Counted from the stretch's first letter, positions 29,772 through 38,924 are shown. The stretch: 64,000 nt of DNA from Streptomyces spiralis (GCF_014654675.1 NZ_BNBC01000011.1:1-64000); one strand, 5' to 3'. Notes: generated by a model not told the origin, from the sequence alone. Numbers and translations are program-made.

Positions 29772-31313
29772 ATGCCCGAGCAGCCGAGCCCCAAGGACGC
29801 CACCGAGGCAGCGCTGTGGGCCGAGTGCTGGGACGCCGTGCTCTCCTACGCCGACCTGTGCACGGCCGGCGCCTCCGCGGCCCACGAACTGGCCGCGGAG
29901 GCGTTCGCGCTCGGCCTGCGCGAGGTGCGCGCCGCCGACGCCGGGGCGTCCCGCGGTCGCCGTACGCCCCGGCTGCCCGCGATCCCGCTGATGCTGACCG
30001 CGGCACGCACCACGGCCGCGGCCTGGGAGGCCGGCGGACTCGGTGACCGGCTCGACCCGGATCTGCGGCTGTGGCTCAACTCCGGCCGGGCCGCCCGCTA
30101 TCCGGGCCCGCCGCCGCTCCGCCCGTTGGCGCTGCGCGGACTGCGGGACCTCCAGGAGGCGGACGCCGCGCTGCTGTGGCTGGCCGAGGTGGAGGCGCTG
30201 CCGCTGGTCGTCGTGGCCCGCCGGCTCGGGCTCGACCCGGCGACCGTCTCCGAGGAACTGGACCAGGTCCGGGCCCTGTTCCGGGACCGCTGCCGGCGCA
30301 ACCACCTCGACACCCCGATGGACGCGGAGTGCCGCCGCTACGCCCGGCTGCTGGACGCCGTCACCCGCTCCACGCCCGCCGGGGAAGCACCCGAGGACCT
30401 GTCCCGGCACCTCGCGACGTGCGTGCGGTGCGCGGAGACCGCCGCCTGCCTCCGGCCGCACGGCGGCGGGCTGCCCGCCGCCCTGGCCGGCGGTGTGATC
30501 GGCTGGGGCGGCCTCGCCTACCTGGAGCGCCGCCGCCGGGCGGCCGAGGTACGTCTCGGCCCGCCGCGCGCCGCCCCCGGCACCGAGAGCGCTGATCCGA
30601 CGGAGACCGGCACGGGCCGGGCCCGGGTGGTGCGCGGCAGCCTGCTCGCGGCGGCGGTCGCGCTGTCGGCGCTGGCACTGACCGTGTCACTGATGCCGTT
30701 CGGCGACTCGGCGAGCGACTCCGCCCGTGGCGAGGGGGACGGCCGGCCGGTCGCGGACGGCGGATTCACCCTGCCCTCCGCGGACCCCTCACCGCACTCG
30801 GCCCGTGGCTCGGCCGCGGCAACCGCCCCGGCGTCCCCGTCCCGGCGGCCCTCCCCGAGCGGCACCGCGACCGGCTCCGGCCGCACCGACCCGGACCCGG
30901 ACCCGGAACCCCAGGGCACCTCGTCGTCCACCCTCGGGACCGGATCCGGCGACGGCTCCCGCCCCTCCGACACGCCCGCCCCGTCCAGAAGCGCAGCCCC
31001 GACCTGCACGGTCCGCTACGACCTGGCCGACCAGTGGAACGGCGGCTTCCAGGCCCGTGTCACCGTCACCACCACCCGGGCCCTGGACACCTGGCGGACG
31101 AGCTGGACCTTCCGCGACGGCCAGCACATCACCCAGATGTGGGACGCCACCGTCCACCAGGACGGCCCGCGCGTCACCGCCACCGCCGCCGACTACGACC
31201 GCACCGTCCCCGCGGGCGGCACCCTCTCCTTCGGCTTCATCGCCTCCTGGCACGACCGCAACTCCGCGCCCACCGACTTCGCGCTCAACGGACGCGCCTG
31301 CACCACGACGTGA
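29772..31313 (+). CDS. Membrane fusion protein: sigma-factor-like domain, anti-sigma-type Cys/His site, transmembrane helix and CBM2
   Basis: The 513-residue protein has four parts. Residues 10-180 are helical and read like an ECF sigma factor, with a region-4-like segment near 126-172 (LQEADAALLWLAEV, LPLVVVARRLGLDPATVSEEL). Residues 208-226 contain HLATCVRC, the H-x3-C-x2-C zinc site of zf-HC2 anti-sigma factors. Residues 289-309 are a membrane helix. A Pro/Ser/Thr/Asp linker leads to residues 411-513, a family-2 carbohydrate-binding module (VRYDLADQWNGGFQARVTVTTT) with terminal cysteines 412 and 510. This puts a cellulose/chitin binder outside and a sigma-like domain inside. ATG 29772 has AGGAG nearby. 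No sigma activity is proven. Confidence 0.78.
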   Translation: MPEQPSPKDATEAALWAECWDAVLSYADLCTAGASAAHELAAEAFALGLREVRAADAGASRGRRTPRLPAIPLMLTAARTTAAAWEAGGLGDRLDPDLRLWLNSGRAARYPGPPPLRPLALRGLRDLQEADAALLWLAEVEALPLVVVARRLGLDPATVSEELDQVRALFRDRCRRNHLDTPMDAECRRYARLLDAVTRSTPAGEAPEDLSRHLATCVRCAETAACLRPHGGGLPAALAGGVIGWGGLAYLERRRRAAEVRLGPPRAAPGTESADPTETGTGRARVVRGSLLAAAVALSALALTVSLMPFGDSASDSARGEGDGRPVADGGFTLPSADPSPHSARGSAAATAPASPSRRPSPSGTATGSGRTDPDPDPEPQGTSSSTLGTGSGDGSRPSDTPAPSRSAAPTCTVRYDLADQWNGGFQARVTVTTTRALDTWRTSWTFRDGQHITQMWDATVHQDGPRVTATAADYDRTVPAGGTLSFGFIASWHDRNSAPTDFALNGRACTTT

Positions 31314-31337
31314 CGGCACACGCCCGACCGGGGGGTG

Positions 31338-31369
31338 CACCGAGGAGGCAGGAACAGCCTTCTTCGGTG
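31338..31369 (+). terminator. Imperfect hairpin after the fusion gene
   Basis: CACCGA at 31338-31343 pairs with TCGGTG at 31364-31369, with an inner AGGC/GCCT pair. It stands 24 bases after the stop at 31313 and before the pntAB promoter, so it may end that transcript; the stem is imperfect. Confidence 0.4.
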
Positions 31370-31408
31370 GCCTGTCCGGAAACGGGCACGACGTCCTCGA
31401 GGGGACGG

Positions 31409-31424
31409 GTAGGTATGTACCTAC
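31409..31424. promoter_or_regulatory. 7-2-7 palindrome upstream of pntAB
   Basis: GTAGGTA-TG-TACCTAC (31409-31424) is a perfect palindrome about 90 bases upstream of the pntA start at 31513. The position fits an operator overlapping the pntAB promoter. It does not match the Rex consensus, so the regulator is unknown. Confidence 0.5.
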
Positions 31425-31512
31425 GGCCCGTGCCCACCGGGGACAGGGCCGATGAACGCCCGATTGACCGCGGATGCCCCGTCAAGCCTCCCCAGAGGAG
31501 AGAACACGAGAC

Positions 31513-33075
31513 ATGTCTTCACGTGAACCCGCGCACCCCTCACCGCAGCGCATCGGCGTCGTGGCCGAGTCCGCCTCCGGGGAGACCCGTGTCGCTGCGA
31601 CCCCCGCGACAGTGCGTCAGTTGCTGGACCTCGGTTACGACGTCGTGGTGGAGCCCGAGGCCGGCGAGGCCTCCGGCTTCAGCGACCAGTCCTACGTCGA
31701 TGCCGGTGCCCGGATCGGCGAGGCCTGGACCGCGGATGTCGTCCTGAAGGTGAACGCCCCCGCCGGCTCGGAGATCACCCGATTGCGCCAGGGCGCGGCC
31801 CTGGTGGGCCTGCTGGCTCCCGCCGGGCGGCCCGAGTTGCTGCAGGCGCTCGCCGACGCCGGGATCACCGCTCTCGCGCTGGACGCGGTGCCGCGGATCT
31901 CGCGCGCGCAGTCGATGGACGTGCTGTCGTCGATGGCGAACATCGCCGGGTACCGGGCGGTCATCGAGGCCGCGCACGTCTTCGGCCGGTTCTTCACCGG
32001 GCAGGTCACCGCGGCGGGCAAGGTGCCGCCGGCGAAGGTGCTCGTCGCGGGCGCGGGCGTCGCCGGTCTGGCGGCGATCGGCGCGGCCTCCAGCCTCGGT
32101 GCGGTCGTGCGGGCCACCGACCCGCGGCCGGAGGTGGCGGACCAGGTGAAGTCGCTCGGCGGCGAGTACCTGCCGGTGGACGTCGCCCAGGAGACGAGCA
32201 CCGACGGGTACGCCAGGGCGACCTCCGCCGAATACGACCGCGCCGCCGCCGAGCTCTACCACGCCCAGGCGCAGGACGTGGACATCGTGATCACCACCGC
32301 GCTGATCCCGGGCCGGCCGGCGCCGCGCCTGCTGACCGCCAGGGACGTGGCCGTCATGAAGCCGGGCAGCGTGATCGTCGACATGGCGGCCGCCCAGGGT
32401 GGCAACGTCGAGGGCACCGTGCCGGAGCGCGCGGTGGTCACCGACAACGGCGTGACCATCATCGGCTACACCGATCTCGCCTCCCGGCTGCCCGCGCAGG
32501 CCTCGCAGCTGTTCGGCACCAACCTGGTGAACCTGCTGAAGCTGCTCACGCCCGGCAAGGACGGCCGGCTGGTGATCGACTTCGACGACGTCGTGCAGCG
32601 GGCCGTGACCGTGGTGCGGGACGGCACCGTCACCTGGCCGCCGCCGCCCGTGCCCGTATCGGCCGCGCCCGCCGCGCAGACCACGACCACCGAGCCGGAC
32701 CCCAAGCCGTCCGGGCAACAACCCGGGCTGACGCCGACGAGGCGCTTCGCCCTGATCGGGCTCGGCATGCTCGCGACCTTCCTGCTGGTCGCCTTCGCCC
32801 CCGCCCAACTCGCCGGGAACTTCACCGTGTTCGCCCTGGCGGTGGTGATCGGCTACTACGTCATCGGCAAGGTGCACCACGCGTTGCACACACCGCTGAT
32901 GTCGGTGACCAACGCGATCTCCGGCATCGTCGTGATCGGCGCCCTGCTGCAGATCGGGCACGAGAGCAGAATCGTCACCGCGCTGTCCTTCGTCGCGATC
33001 CTTCTGACGAGCGTCAACATCTTCGGAGGATTCGCCGTCACCCGCCGCATGCTGTCCATGTTCTCGAAAGGCTGA
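31513..33075 (+). CDS. pntA: NAD(P) transhydrogenase subunit alpha
   Basis: PntA carries the NAD(H)-binding domain and four membrane helices of the proton-translocating transhydrogenase. The 520-residue product begins with the alanine-dehydrogenase-like domain ([22 protein letters not shown]), the Rossmann [28 protein letters not shown] near residue 177, and the conserved [16 protein letters not shown] and [16 protein letters not shown] segments. A Pro-rich linker leads to four helices (residues 415-520: [17 protein letters not shown] through RRMLSMF). Both alpha parts are fused, as in E. coli. ATG 31513 has AGAGGAGAG upstream; a palindrome at 31409-31424 may control it. The pntB start follows by six bases. 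Confidence 0.93.
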   Translation: MSSREPAHPSPQRIGVVAESASGETRVAATPATVRQLLDLGYDVVVEPEAGEASGFSDQSYVDAGARIGEAWTADVVLKVNAPAGSEITRLRQGAALVGLLAPAGRPELLQALADAGITALALDAVPRISRAQSMDVLSSMANIAGYRAVIEAAHVFGRFFTGQVTAAGKVPPAKVLVAGAGVAGLAAIGAASSLGAVVRATDPRPEVADQVKSLGGEYLPVDVAQETSTDGYARATSAEYDRAAAELYHAQAQDVDIVITTALIPGRPAPRLLTARDVAVMKPGSVIVDMAAAQGGNVEGTVPERAVVTDNGVTIIGYTDLASRLPAQASQLFGTNLVNLLKLLTPGKDGRLVIDFDDVVQRAVTVVRDGTVTWPPPPVPVSAAPAAQTTTTEPDPKPSGQQPGLTPTRRFALIGLGMLATFLLVAFAPAQLAGNFTVFALAVVIGYYVIGKVHHALHTPLMSVTNAISGIVVIGALLQIGHESRIVTALSFVAILLTSVNIFGGFAVTRRMLSMFSKG

Positions 33076-33081
33076 GCCGAG

Positions 33082-34548
33082 ATGACCTCCCTGACAGCCT
33101 CCCACGCTGCCGACCTGGTCGCCGCGCTGCTGTTCATCCTCAGCCTGGCCGGCCTGTCCCAGCACCGCACCTCCCGCTCCGGCGTCGTCTACGGCATCGC
33201 CGGCATGGCCCTCGCCCTGGTCGCCACGGTCGTGATGGCGGCGCAGAGCATCACCGCCGGGGCAGTGGCCCTGATCGTGCTGGCCATGGCGCTCGGCGCG
33301 GCGATCGGCCTGTGGCGGGCCCGCCGCGTCGAGATGACGCAGATGCCCGAACTGATCGCGGTGCTGCACAGCTTCGTCGGCCTCGCCGCCGTCCTCGTGG
33401 GCTGGAACAGCTACCTGGAGGTGGAGGCGCACGGCACGGCGCAGACCAGGATCGGCGCCGACCTGCTGGGGATCCACCACGCCGAGGTGTTCATCGGGAT
33501 CTTCATCGGTGCCGTCACCTTCACCGGCTCCATCGTCGCGTTCCTCAAGCTCTCCGCCCGCATCAAGTCCCGTCCGCTGATGCTGCCGGGCAAGAACGCG
33601 CTCAACATCGGTGCTCTCGTCGCGTTCGTCGCGCTGACCGTCTGGTTCACGGTCAGTCCGGACCTGCCGCTGATGATCGCGGTCACCGCGCTGGCGCTGG
33701 CCCTGGGCTGGCACCTGGTCGCCTCGATCGGCGGCGGCGACATGCCCGTCGTCGTCTCCATGCTGAACAGCTACTCCGGCTGGGCGGCCGCCGCGGCCGG
33801 CTTCCTGCTCGACAACAACCTGCTCATCGTCACGGGCGCACTGGTCGGCTCCTCCGGCGCCTATCTGTCCTACATCATGTGCAAGGCGATGAACCGTTCC
33901 TTCCTGTCCGTCATCGCCGGCGGATTCGGCATCGAGGCGCCGTCCGGTGGCAAGGAGGAGCAGGGTGAGCACCGCGAGGTGCGCGCCGCGGAGGCCGCCG
34001 AGATGCTCGCCCGGGCCCGCTCCGTGATCATCACCCCCGGTTACGGCATGGCCGTCGCCCAGGCCCAGCACCCGGTCGCGGAGCTGACGCGGCAGCTGCG
34101 TCAGCGGGGCGTCGACGTCCGCTTCGGTGTCCACCCGGTCGCCGGGCGCCTGCCCGGGCACATGAACGTGCTGCTGGCCGAGGCCAAGGTGCCGTACGAC
34201 ATCGTCCTGGAGATGGACGAGATCAACGACGACTTCGCCGACACCTCGGTCGTCCTGGTCATCGGCGCGAACGACACCGTCAACCCCGCCGCGACCGAGG
34301 ATCCGAGCAGCCCGATCGCCGGCATGCCGGTGCTGAGGGTCTGGGAAGCGGAGCACGTCATCGTCTTCAAGCGCTCCATGGCCTCCGGCTACGCGGGCGT
34401 GCAGAACCCGCTGTTCTTCCGCGAGAACAGCAGCATGCTCTTCGGCGACGCCAAGCAGAGCGTCGAGGAGATCCTGCGCGCACTCACCGGCGACGGACGG
34501 CACCAGGAGTCCGCGGCCACACGCCAGGCGACGACAGCGGGCCGCTGA
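33082..34548 (+). CDS. pntB: NAD(P) transhydrogenase subunit beta
   Basis: The 488-residue protein supplies the other membrane helices and the NADP(H)-binding domain. The first 290 residues hold about nine helices (for example [14 protein letters not shown] and [47 protein letters not shown]); the C-terminal domain has the NADP-binding [52 protein letters not shown] and the final [17 protein letters not shown]. With PntA it drives NADP+ reduction by NADH using the proton gradient. The start is six bases after the pntA stop, so they are one transcript. The convergent neighbour is the DEAD-box gene, with a 241-base gap. Confidence 0.94.
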   Translation: MTSLTASHAADLVAALLFILSLAGLSQHRTSRSGVVYGIAGMALALVATVVMAAQSITAGAVALIVLAMALGAAIGLWRARRVEMTQMPELIAVLHSFVGLAAVLVGWNSYLEVEAHGTAQTRIGADLLGIHHAEVFIGIFIGAVTFTGSIVAFLKLSARIKSRPLMLPGKNALNIGALVAFVALTVWFTVSPDLPLMIAVTALALALGWHLVASIGGGDMPVVVSMLNSYSGWAAAAAGFLLDNNLLIVTGALVGSSGAYLSYIMCKAMNRSFLSVIAGGFGIEAPSGGKEEQGEHREVRAAEAAEMLARARSVIITPGYGMAVAQAQHPVAELTRQLRQRGVDVRFGVHPVAGRLPGHMNVLLAEAKVPYDIVLEMDEINDDFADTSVVLVIGANDTVNPAATEDPSSPIAGMPVLRVWEAEHVIVFKRSMASGYAGVQNPLFFRENSSMLFGDAKQSVEEILRALTGDGRHQESAATRQATTAGR

Positions 34549-34672
34549 CCCGGTCCCGAGCACGCGCACCAGCGTCCCAGGAGAGCCACCTCGGTGGTTC
34601 ACCTGGGGCCTGCCCGGTCGCGGGCGCCCTGATGTGCGCATCGCGCCGGGGCGAACGTCGCCTGCCGGCGCA

Positions 34673-34692
34673 ACAGGCCCTATAGGGCCTGT
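34673..34692. terminator. 20-bp perfect palindrome between pntB and the helicase gene
   Basis: ACAGGCCCTATAGGGCCTGT at 34673-34692 is a perfect palindrome without a spacer. It sits in the 241-base gap where the pntB and helicase transcripts meet head-on and could act as a bidirectional terminator, or as a protein-binding site. With no loop it would need to open some base pairs to form a hairpin. Confidence 0.45.
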
Positions 34693-34789
34693 CCGGCGGA
34701 TCAGCCTTGCAGCTGGACGCACCAGCCCCCGCTCACCTGAGTTGACCGGCGCCGCCGCTTGCCTGCACCTTGATCCGCCGAGACACCCC

Positions 34790-36508
34790 CTAGGTGGCCG
34801 TGGTGCGGCGGCCGCCCCGACGCTCGGAGCCGCGACCGCCGCTGCCGGCAGCGCCCCCCGTGGCTCCGCCGGCCGCCGTTCGGCGGCGTGATCCCCGGGC
34901 CGTCTTGCCGGACGCGGTGCCGGCCGCGGCTCGGCGGTCGGCACCACGGCCGCCCGTGTCGACGGCACCACCGGTGGCCCCGGCGGATCCGGCCCGGCGG
35001 GCAGAGCCGCGCCCGCTGGTTGCGGAGGTGTCACCGGTTGCCGCCGCCCCTGCGGCGGACCGGCGGTCCGAGCCCCTGCTCCCCGTCCTGGTGGCAGCAG
35101 CCGGCGCCGTGCCGGGCCCGCCGCGGTTGCGGCGTCGGCGGCCGGACCGATTGCCGGGCTCGGTCGCGGTCTTCCGGTCCGGGCGGGATGCCGTCGGTGT
35201 CGTCGGCTGCGGGACCTCGATCGTGACGGGCACGCCGGAAGGCTCGCGGGCGCCCGTGATGGTGGCCAGTTCCGCGTCGCTCGACTTGACGCGGGCCGTC
35301 CGGGGGCGGACGCCCGCGTCCGACATGAGCCGGGTGACGTCCCGCTTCTGGTCGGGCAGGACCAGCGTGACCACGCTGCCGGAGCCGCCGGCGCGGGCGG
35401 TGCGTCCGCCTCGGTGGAGATAGTCCTTGTGGTCGGTGGGCGGATCGACGTTCACTACCAGGTCGAGGTCGTCGATGTGTATGCCCCGGGCCGCGACGTT
35501 CGTCGCCACCAGTGCCGTGACCTGGCCGTTCTTGAACTGATCCAGGGTGCGGTTCCGCTGCGGCTGGGAGCGGCCCCCGTGCAGGGCCGCCGCGCGGACC
35601 CCGACGGCCAGGAGCCGCTTGGTGAGCCGGTCGGCGGACCTCTTGGTGTCGAGGAACAGGATGACCCGGCCGTCACGTGCGGCGATGCGCGTGGTGACCG
35701 CCTTCTTGTCGGTCTCGTCCTGCACATGCAGCACGTGGTGCTCCATGGTGGTCACCGCTCCCGCGGACGGGTCCACGGAGTGCACCACGGGGTCGGTCAG
35801 GAACCGCTGCACCAGACGGTCGATGTTGTGGTCCAGGGTGGCCGAGAAGAGCATGCGCTGTCCGTCGGGCCGTACGCGCTCGATCAGCTTGGTGATCTGC
35901 GGCAGGAAGCCCATGTCGGTCATCTGGTCGGCTTCGTCCAGCACCGTGATGCGCACGTCGCCGAGCCCGCAGTCCCCGCGTTCCACGAGGTCGTTGAGCC
36001 GGCCCGGAGTCGCCACGAGCACCTCGGTGCCACGCCGGAGCGCCTGGGCCTGCCGGGTGATGGACAGCCCGCCGACCACGGTGGTCAGCCGGAGGCCGAC
36101 CGCCGTCGCGTAGGGGGTCAGCGCATCGGTGACCTGCTGGGCGAGTTCACGGGTGGGCACCAGCACCAGGGCGAGGGGTGCCCTGGGCTCCGCGCGCAGC
36201 CCCGCCGTACGGGCCAGGAGCGCGAGCCCGAAGGCGAGGGTCTTGCCGGAGCCGGTACGTCCCCGGCCCAGCAGATCACGGCCGGCGAGCGAGTTGGGCA
36301 GCGTGGCGGCCTGGATGGGGAAGGGGGTGACGACGCCCTGCGCGGTGAGGGTCTTCAGCAGCGCCGCGGGCATGTCCAGATCGGCGAAGTCCGCGACGGC
36401 GGGGAGTGCGGGTGTCGTGTTTTCCGGCAGCCGGAACTCCCTCGGCGACGCCGCGGACGACGGGGGTGACGAGGCGCGCCGGTTCGACTTCTGGGGCCTG
36501 CGGGGCAT
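34790..36508 (-). CDS. DEAD-box RNA helicase (RhlE-like)
   Basis: The 572-residue ATPase has the Q-motif PFPIQAATLPNSLAGRD, motif I GRGRTGSGKTLAF near residue 77 (the usual AxTGSGKT is GRTGSGKT), Ia PTRELAQQV, Ib TPGRL, II VLDEADQM, III FSATLDHNI, and later HGGRSQPQRN and HRGGRTARAGGSG. It unwinds RNA. The last 150 residues form a basic tail with repeats such as GRGSARR, GRGADRR, GSRRRTA and GRGSERRGGRR, an RNA-binding RG-type tail. ATG 36508 has AGGAAGG upstream. It follows the cold-shock gene, separated by a terminator, so both may act under cold stress. Confidence 0.9.
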   Translation of the reverse strand: MPRRPQKSNRRASSPPSSAASPREFRLPENTTPALPAVADFADLDMPAALLKTLTAQGVVTPFPIQAATLPNSLAGRDLLGRGRTGSGKTLAFGLALLARTAGLRAEPRAPLALVLVPTRELAQQVTDALTPYATAVGLRLTTVVGGLSITRQAQALRRGTEVLVATPGRLNDLVERGDCGLGDVRITVLDEADQMTDMGFLPQITKLIERVRPDGQRMLFSATLDHNIDRLVQRFLTDPVVHSVDPSAGAVTTMEHHVLHVQDETDKKAVTTRIAARDGRVILFLDTKRSADRLTKRLLAVGVRAAALHGGRSQPQRNRTLDQFKNGQVTALVATNVAARGIHIDDLDLVVNVDPPTDHKDYLHRGGRTARAGGSGSVVTLVLPDQKRDVTRLMSDAGVRPRTARVKSSDAELATITGAREPSGVPVTIEVPQPTTPTASRPDRKTATEPGNRSGRRRRNRGGPGTAPAAATRTGSRGSDRRSAAGAAATGDTSATSGRGSARRAGSAGATGGAVDTGGRGADRRAAAGTASGKTARGSRRRTAAGGATGGAAGSGGRGSERRGGRRTTAT

Positions 36509-36539
36509 GCGGTTGTCTGCCTTCCTGGAAACAGCACAA

Positions 36540-36574
36540 ACCGTGGTCCGCACCATGACGGTGCGGACCACGGT
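36540..36574 (-). terminator. Perfect 15-bp hairpin terminator between csp and the helicase gene
   Basis: ACCGTGGTCCGCACC at 36540-36554 pairs perfectly with GGTGCGGACCACGGT at 36560-36574 around a 5-base loop. It lies 22 bases after the stop of the cold-shock gene and 32 bases before the helicase start, so the helicase needs its own promoter, read-through of this terminator, or a leader within this structure. Confidence 0.7.
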
Positions 36575-36595
36575 GAGCGGATGCGCGTCCGGCGA

Positions 36596-36799
36596 TCAGG
36601 CGGGGACGATGTTCTCCGCCTGCGGGCCCTTCTGGCCCTGCGTGACGTCGAAGGAGACCCGCTGACCCTCCTGGAGCTCACGGAAGCCCTGGGTCTGGAT
36701 GTTCGAGTAGTGGGCGAAGACGTCGGGGCCGCCGCCGTCCTGCGCGATGAAGCCGAAACCCTTTTCGGCGTTGAACCACTTGACGGTTCCCTGTGCCAT
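36596..36799 (-). CDS. Cold-shock protein (CspA family)
   Basis: The 67-residue protein is a standard cold-shock domain: [20 protein letters not shown] with RNP1 (KGFGFI) and VFAHYSNI with RNP2, ending [16 protein letters not shown]. It binds single-stranded RNA and DNA and acts as an RNA chaperone. The start ATG at 36799 has AGGAG seven bases upstream. Upstream lies a leader with a hairpin and a short ORF (see the leader feature). A terminator at 36540-36574 follows the gene. Streptomyces has several paralogues, so I give no numbered symbol. Confidence 0.94.
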   Translation of the reverse strand: MAQGTVKWFNAEKGFGFIAQDGGGPDVFAHYSNIQTQGFRELQEGQRVSFDVTQGQKGPQAENIVPA

Positions 36800-36854
36800 G
36801 ACTTTCTCCTTCTGTAGGCAGAGGCCCCATCCGGAGATGCCGGAAAACAAATAA

Positions 36855-36900
36855 TGCGCCTGAAGGAGAAACATTCCGGTCAGGCGCACATAGGTTTCAT
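36855..36900 (-). promoter_or_regulatory. csp leader: six-codon ORF overlapping an attenuator-like hairpin
   Basis: On the minus strand, 36900-36880 reads ATG-AAA-CCT-ATG-TGC-GCC-TGA, encoding Met-Lys-Pro-Met-Cys-Ala. Its last three codons TGC-GCC-TGA are exactly the left arm TGCGCCTGA of a 9-bp perfect stem (right arm TCAGGCGCA at 36855-36863, loop of 16 bases). The right arm is followed by TTATTTGTTTTCC, a U-rich tract rare in this genome. That is the layout of an intrinsic terminator or attenuator about 55 bases upstream of the csp start. There is no clear ribosome binding site for the small ORF, so translation of it is uncertain. Confidence 0.5.
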
Positions 36901-37435
36901 GGGTACCGCAACTGCAACTGCGAAACCGTAGCACACACCGGCGGACCGCGGCGGATCACCGCCCGGTGGCGCCCGACAGGTGTCGAGGCATTGCCCGGTG
37001 AGGACGACGGGAAGGCGCCCGACACGTGGGCGCGCGCGGCGCCCTTCATCCAGGTCCGCCGCTGCCCGGGGCGGGCGCGCAGAGACCACACTCGTGCGCG
37101 GAGAGTCAAGGCGCTCGGGTGTCCCGCATCCGGGCCTCCCAGCGGCCTGGCCGCGACTGCCGTCGCACCCGGCGCCGCCGTCACGCGAGGGGAGGCGGGA
37201 CGGAGCCGCACACGTCGGTGCTGCTCGCGTCCGGCCCGGTACTGCGGCCGCGGAGGCGTGGCGCCGTCGGGGCGGGGAAGGCCAGGCGTCGATCACCGCG
37301 GTGACCAGGGGGCCAGAGCGGCACGACAGCGCGGACGTCCGGCCGCCTGTTGCCCTCCGGCGCACTGGCTCTTGCCCGTCGATGCGACGCGGGCCGGGGC
37401 CGTCCGCTCCGGGCAGGCGCACAGGAGCGCCGACC
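36901..37435. other. Gene-free region between the csp leader and the LuxR-type gene
   Basis: About 535 bases of GC-rich sequence separate the csp leader from the end of the LuxR-type regulator gene. The csp promoter should be near 36910-36970; a candidate TACGGT hexamer is read on the minus strand near 36925. I see no ORF with coding bias and no clear repeats. Confidence 0.4.
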
Positions 37436-38482
37436 TCAGCCGCCTGCCTTGTGGTCCGGTCCCAGCCACCCGCGCCCGGCCGCCCCCAGGGCGATCTGGA
37501 ACCGGGTCTTCGCGCCCAGTGCGTTGCCGGCGTCGGTGACGTGCTTCTGCACGGTGCGGCGGCTCACCTTCAGCACCCGGGCGATGGAGTCGTCCTTCAG
37601 GCCGGTGGCCATCAGCCGGAGGATCTCCCGGGTCCGCTCGTCGACCTCGGGCGCATCCGAACCGGCAGCGCCACCGGGGTCGTTGGTCCCGCCCGGCACC
37701 GGCCAGTCGTCCCGGCTCTCCAACGACACCGGCATGGCCCCCGCCCACACGTTCTCGAACAGTGCCGCCAGCGCCTCCACCAGCGCGGGGGAGTGGACCA
37801 CCAGTGACCCCGACTCCGGCCGCTCGCCGCGCACCGGTAGGAGTGCCGCCGTACGGTCGAAGACCACCAGTTTCACCGGCAGCCGCGAGGCCAGACGCAG
37901 TTCCCCGCCCTCCGCCGTACCCCGCAGCGCCGTCTCCAGCGAGACCGCATCGGTGAACCCGTCCGTCTCGTACACCGAACGCAGCCGCACCCCCGCCGCC
38001 ACGCCCAGTTCGCCCGCGAACACCTGGGAGCCCGTCAGGTACGGGGGCTTCGCCAGGTGCAGCACCTCCACCGAACTCTGCTTCAGGAGCTGGGTGTAGC
38101 GCGCGGAGACCTCCTCCTCGTGCTCGAGCACCTCCATCAGGTGCGCCGCCCGAGGTCCCGAGGTCGCCTCGTATTTCTCCTGGAGCCGCTCCAAGGCCAC
38201 CTCGGCCTCGGTCAGTTGGGCCCGGCGACGGGCCAGCAGCGCGGCGAGTGAGGAGCGCGGCGGACTCGCGGCCCAGCGCGCCGGCCGCCCGTCGAGCCGT
38301 ATCACCAGCAGGGCGTCCGCCAGCCGCCGCAACGCCTTCTCGGCCTCGCCCGGCGAGATCCCGGCGGCCTCCGCGACCGTTGCCGTGTCGGCCGACCGTG
38401 TGCCCACCAGGTGTTCGAGCACCCGCCCGCCGGTCGCGTCCAGGCCGGCTGCCGACCAGGGGCTGTCCGGGATCACGTTCAT
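37436..38482 (-). CDS. LuxR-type regulator with TrmB-like N-terminus
   Basis: The 348-residue protein starts with a winged-helix-like segment (ATGGRVLEHLVGTRSADTATVAEAAGISPGEAEKALRRLADALLV), then a helical region at 80-110 (LLARRRAQLTEAEVALERLQEKYEA), a middle part with TAALLPVRGERPESGSLVVHSPALVEALAALFENVW, and a C-terminal LuxR helix-turn-helix (EVDERTREILRLMATGLKDDSIARVLKVSRRTVQKHVTDAGNALGAKTRFQ). This is the architecture of Streptomyces regulators joining a TrmB-type domain to a LuxR domain. Targets are unknown. ATG 38482 has AGGAG at a long 11-base spacing; upstream in-frame starts have none. Confidence 0.83.
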   Translation of the reverse strand: MNVIPDSPWSAAGLDATGGRVLEHLVGTRSADTATVAEAAGISPGEAEKALRRLADALLVIRLDGRPARWAASPPRSSLAALLARRRAQLTEAEVALERLQEKYEATSGPRAAHLMEVLEHEEEVSARYTQLLKQSSVEVLHLAKPPYLTGSQVFAGELGVAAGVRLRSVYETDGFTDAVSLETALRGTAEGGELRLASRLPVKLVVFDRTAALLPVRGERPESGSLVVHSPALVEALAALFENVWAGAMPVSLESRDDWPVPGGTNDPGGAAGSDAPEVDERTREILRLMATGLKDDSIARVLKVSRRTVQKHVTDAGNALGAKTRFQIALGAAGRGWLGPDHKAGG

Positions 38483-38847
38483 AGCGTCTGACACTCCTGT
38501 GCGCGGGGCTGTGACGAGCCCCCTTCGAAGGACGCCGGGGTTCACGGGTCGCGGCGGTGAAGCCGTCGAGACCGCTCGGCGCGTGTGGGCAATTGCGCGA
38601 ACGCGCGCCTTTGCGGACTTGTTCCGTCAGCCGCGTCCCGCGAGATCGATCACGCCACCCCCACGTCGCCCCCGCACGCCGAGAAAGGGTCCTCGCCCGG
38701 TACCCCGTCGCCAACCTCGCCAAGAGCATGGGAGACCTCGCCGACTTCGAGTCGGCCTCACCGCGAGGGCACCTCCCGACCCGGAGACCCGCACGGTGTA
38801 CCTCGTCGATCCGTGGGCGAACGGGTTGCAGGGCTGACGCACGGACC
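38483..38847. other. Gene-free region, possible gene remnant
   Basis: This 365-base stretch lies upstream of the LuxR-type gene. In its right half two plus-strand frames carry protein-like segments, NLAKSMGDLADFESA near 38715-38760 and ETRTVYLVDPWANGLQG ending at the TGA at 38837-38839, in different frames. This could be a decayed gene, but the segments are too short to assign and I do not call one. Confidence 0.3.
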
Positions 38848-38876
38848 GCGCCGCACCCCTTGTGGGGGTGCGGCGC
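38848..38876. terminator. 12-bp hairpin terminator of the S53 peptidase gene
   Basis: GCGCCGCACCCC at 38848-38859 pairs with GGGGTGCGGCGC at 38865-38876 around a 5-base loop. It lies 49 bases after the stop codon of the minus-strand peptidase gene at 38925 and is the clear candidate for its terminator. Confidence 0.7.
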
Positions 38877-38924
38877 CGCCTTGCGCCCGGGGCCGGATCG
38901 GCGCCCCGGATCGGGACCCGAGGA

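Noticed and set aside
31540..35034. Minus-strand open frame of 1164 codons across pntAB
   Set aside because: It is opposite the recognisable pntA and pntB genes and its amino acid composition (Gln, His, Arg, Val) is that of an antisense frame.
38711..38839. Possible plus-strand gene ending in TVYLVDPWANGLQG
   Set aside because: The protein-like segments lie in different frames and there is no start with a ribosome binding site; noted only as a possible remnant.
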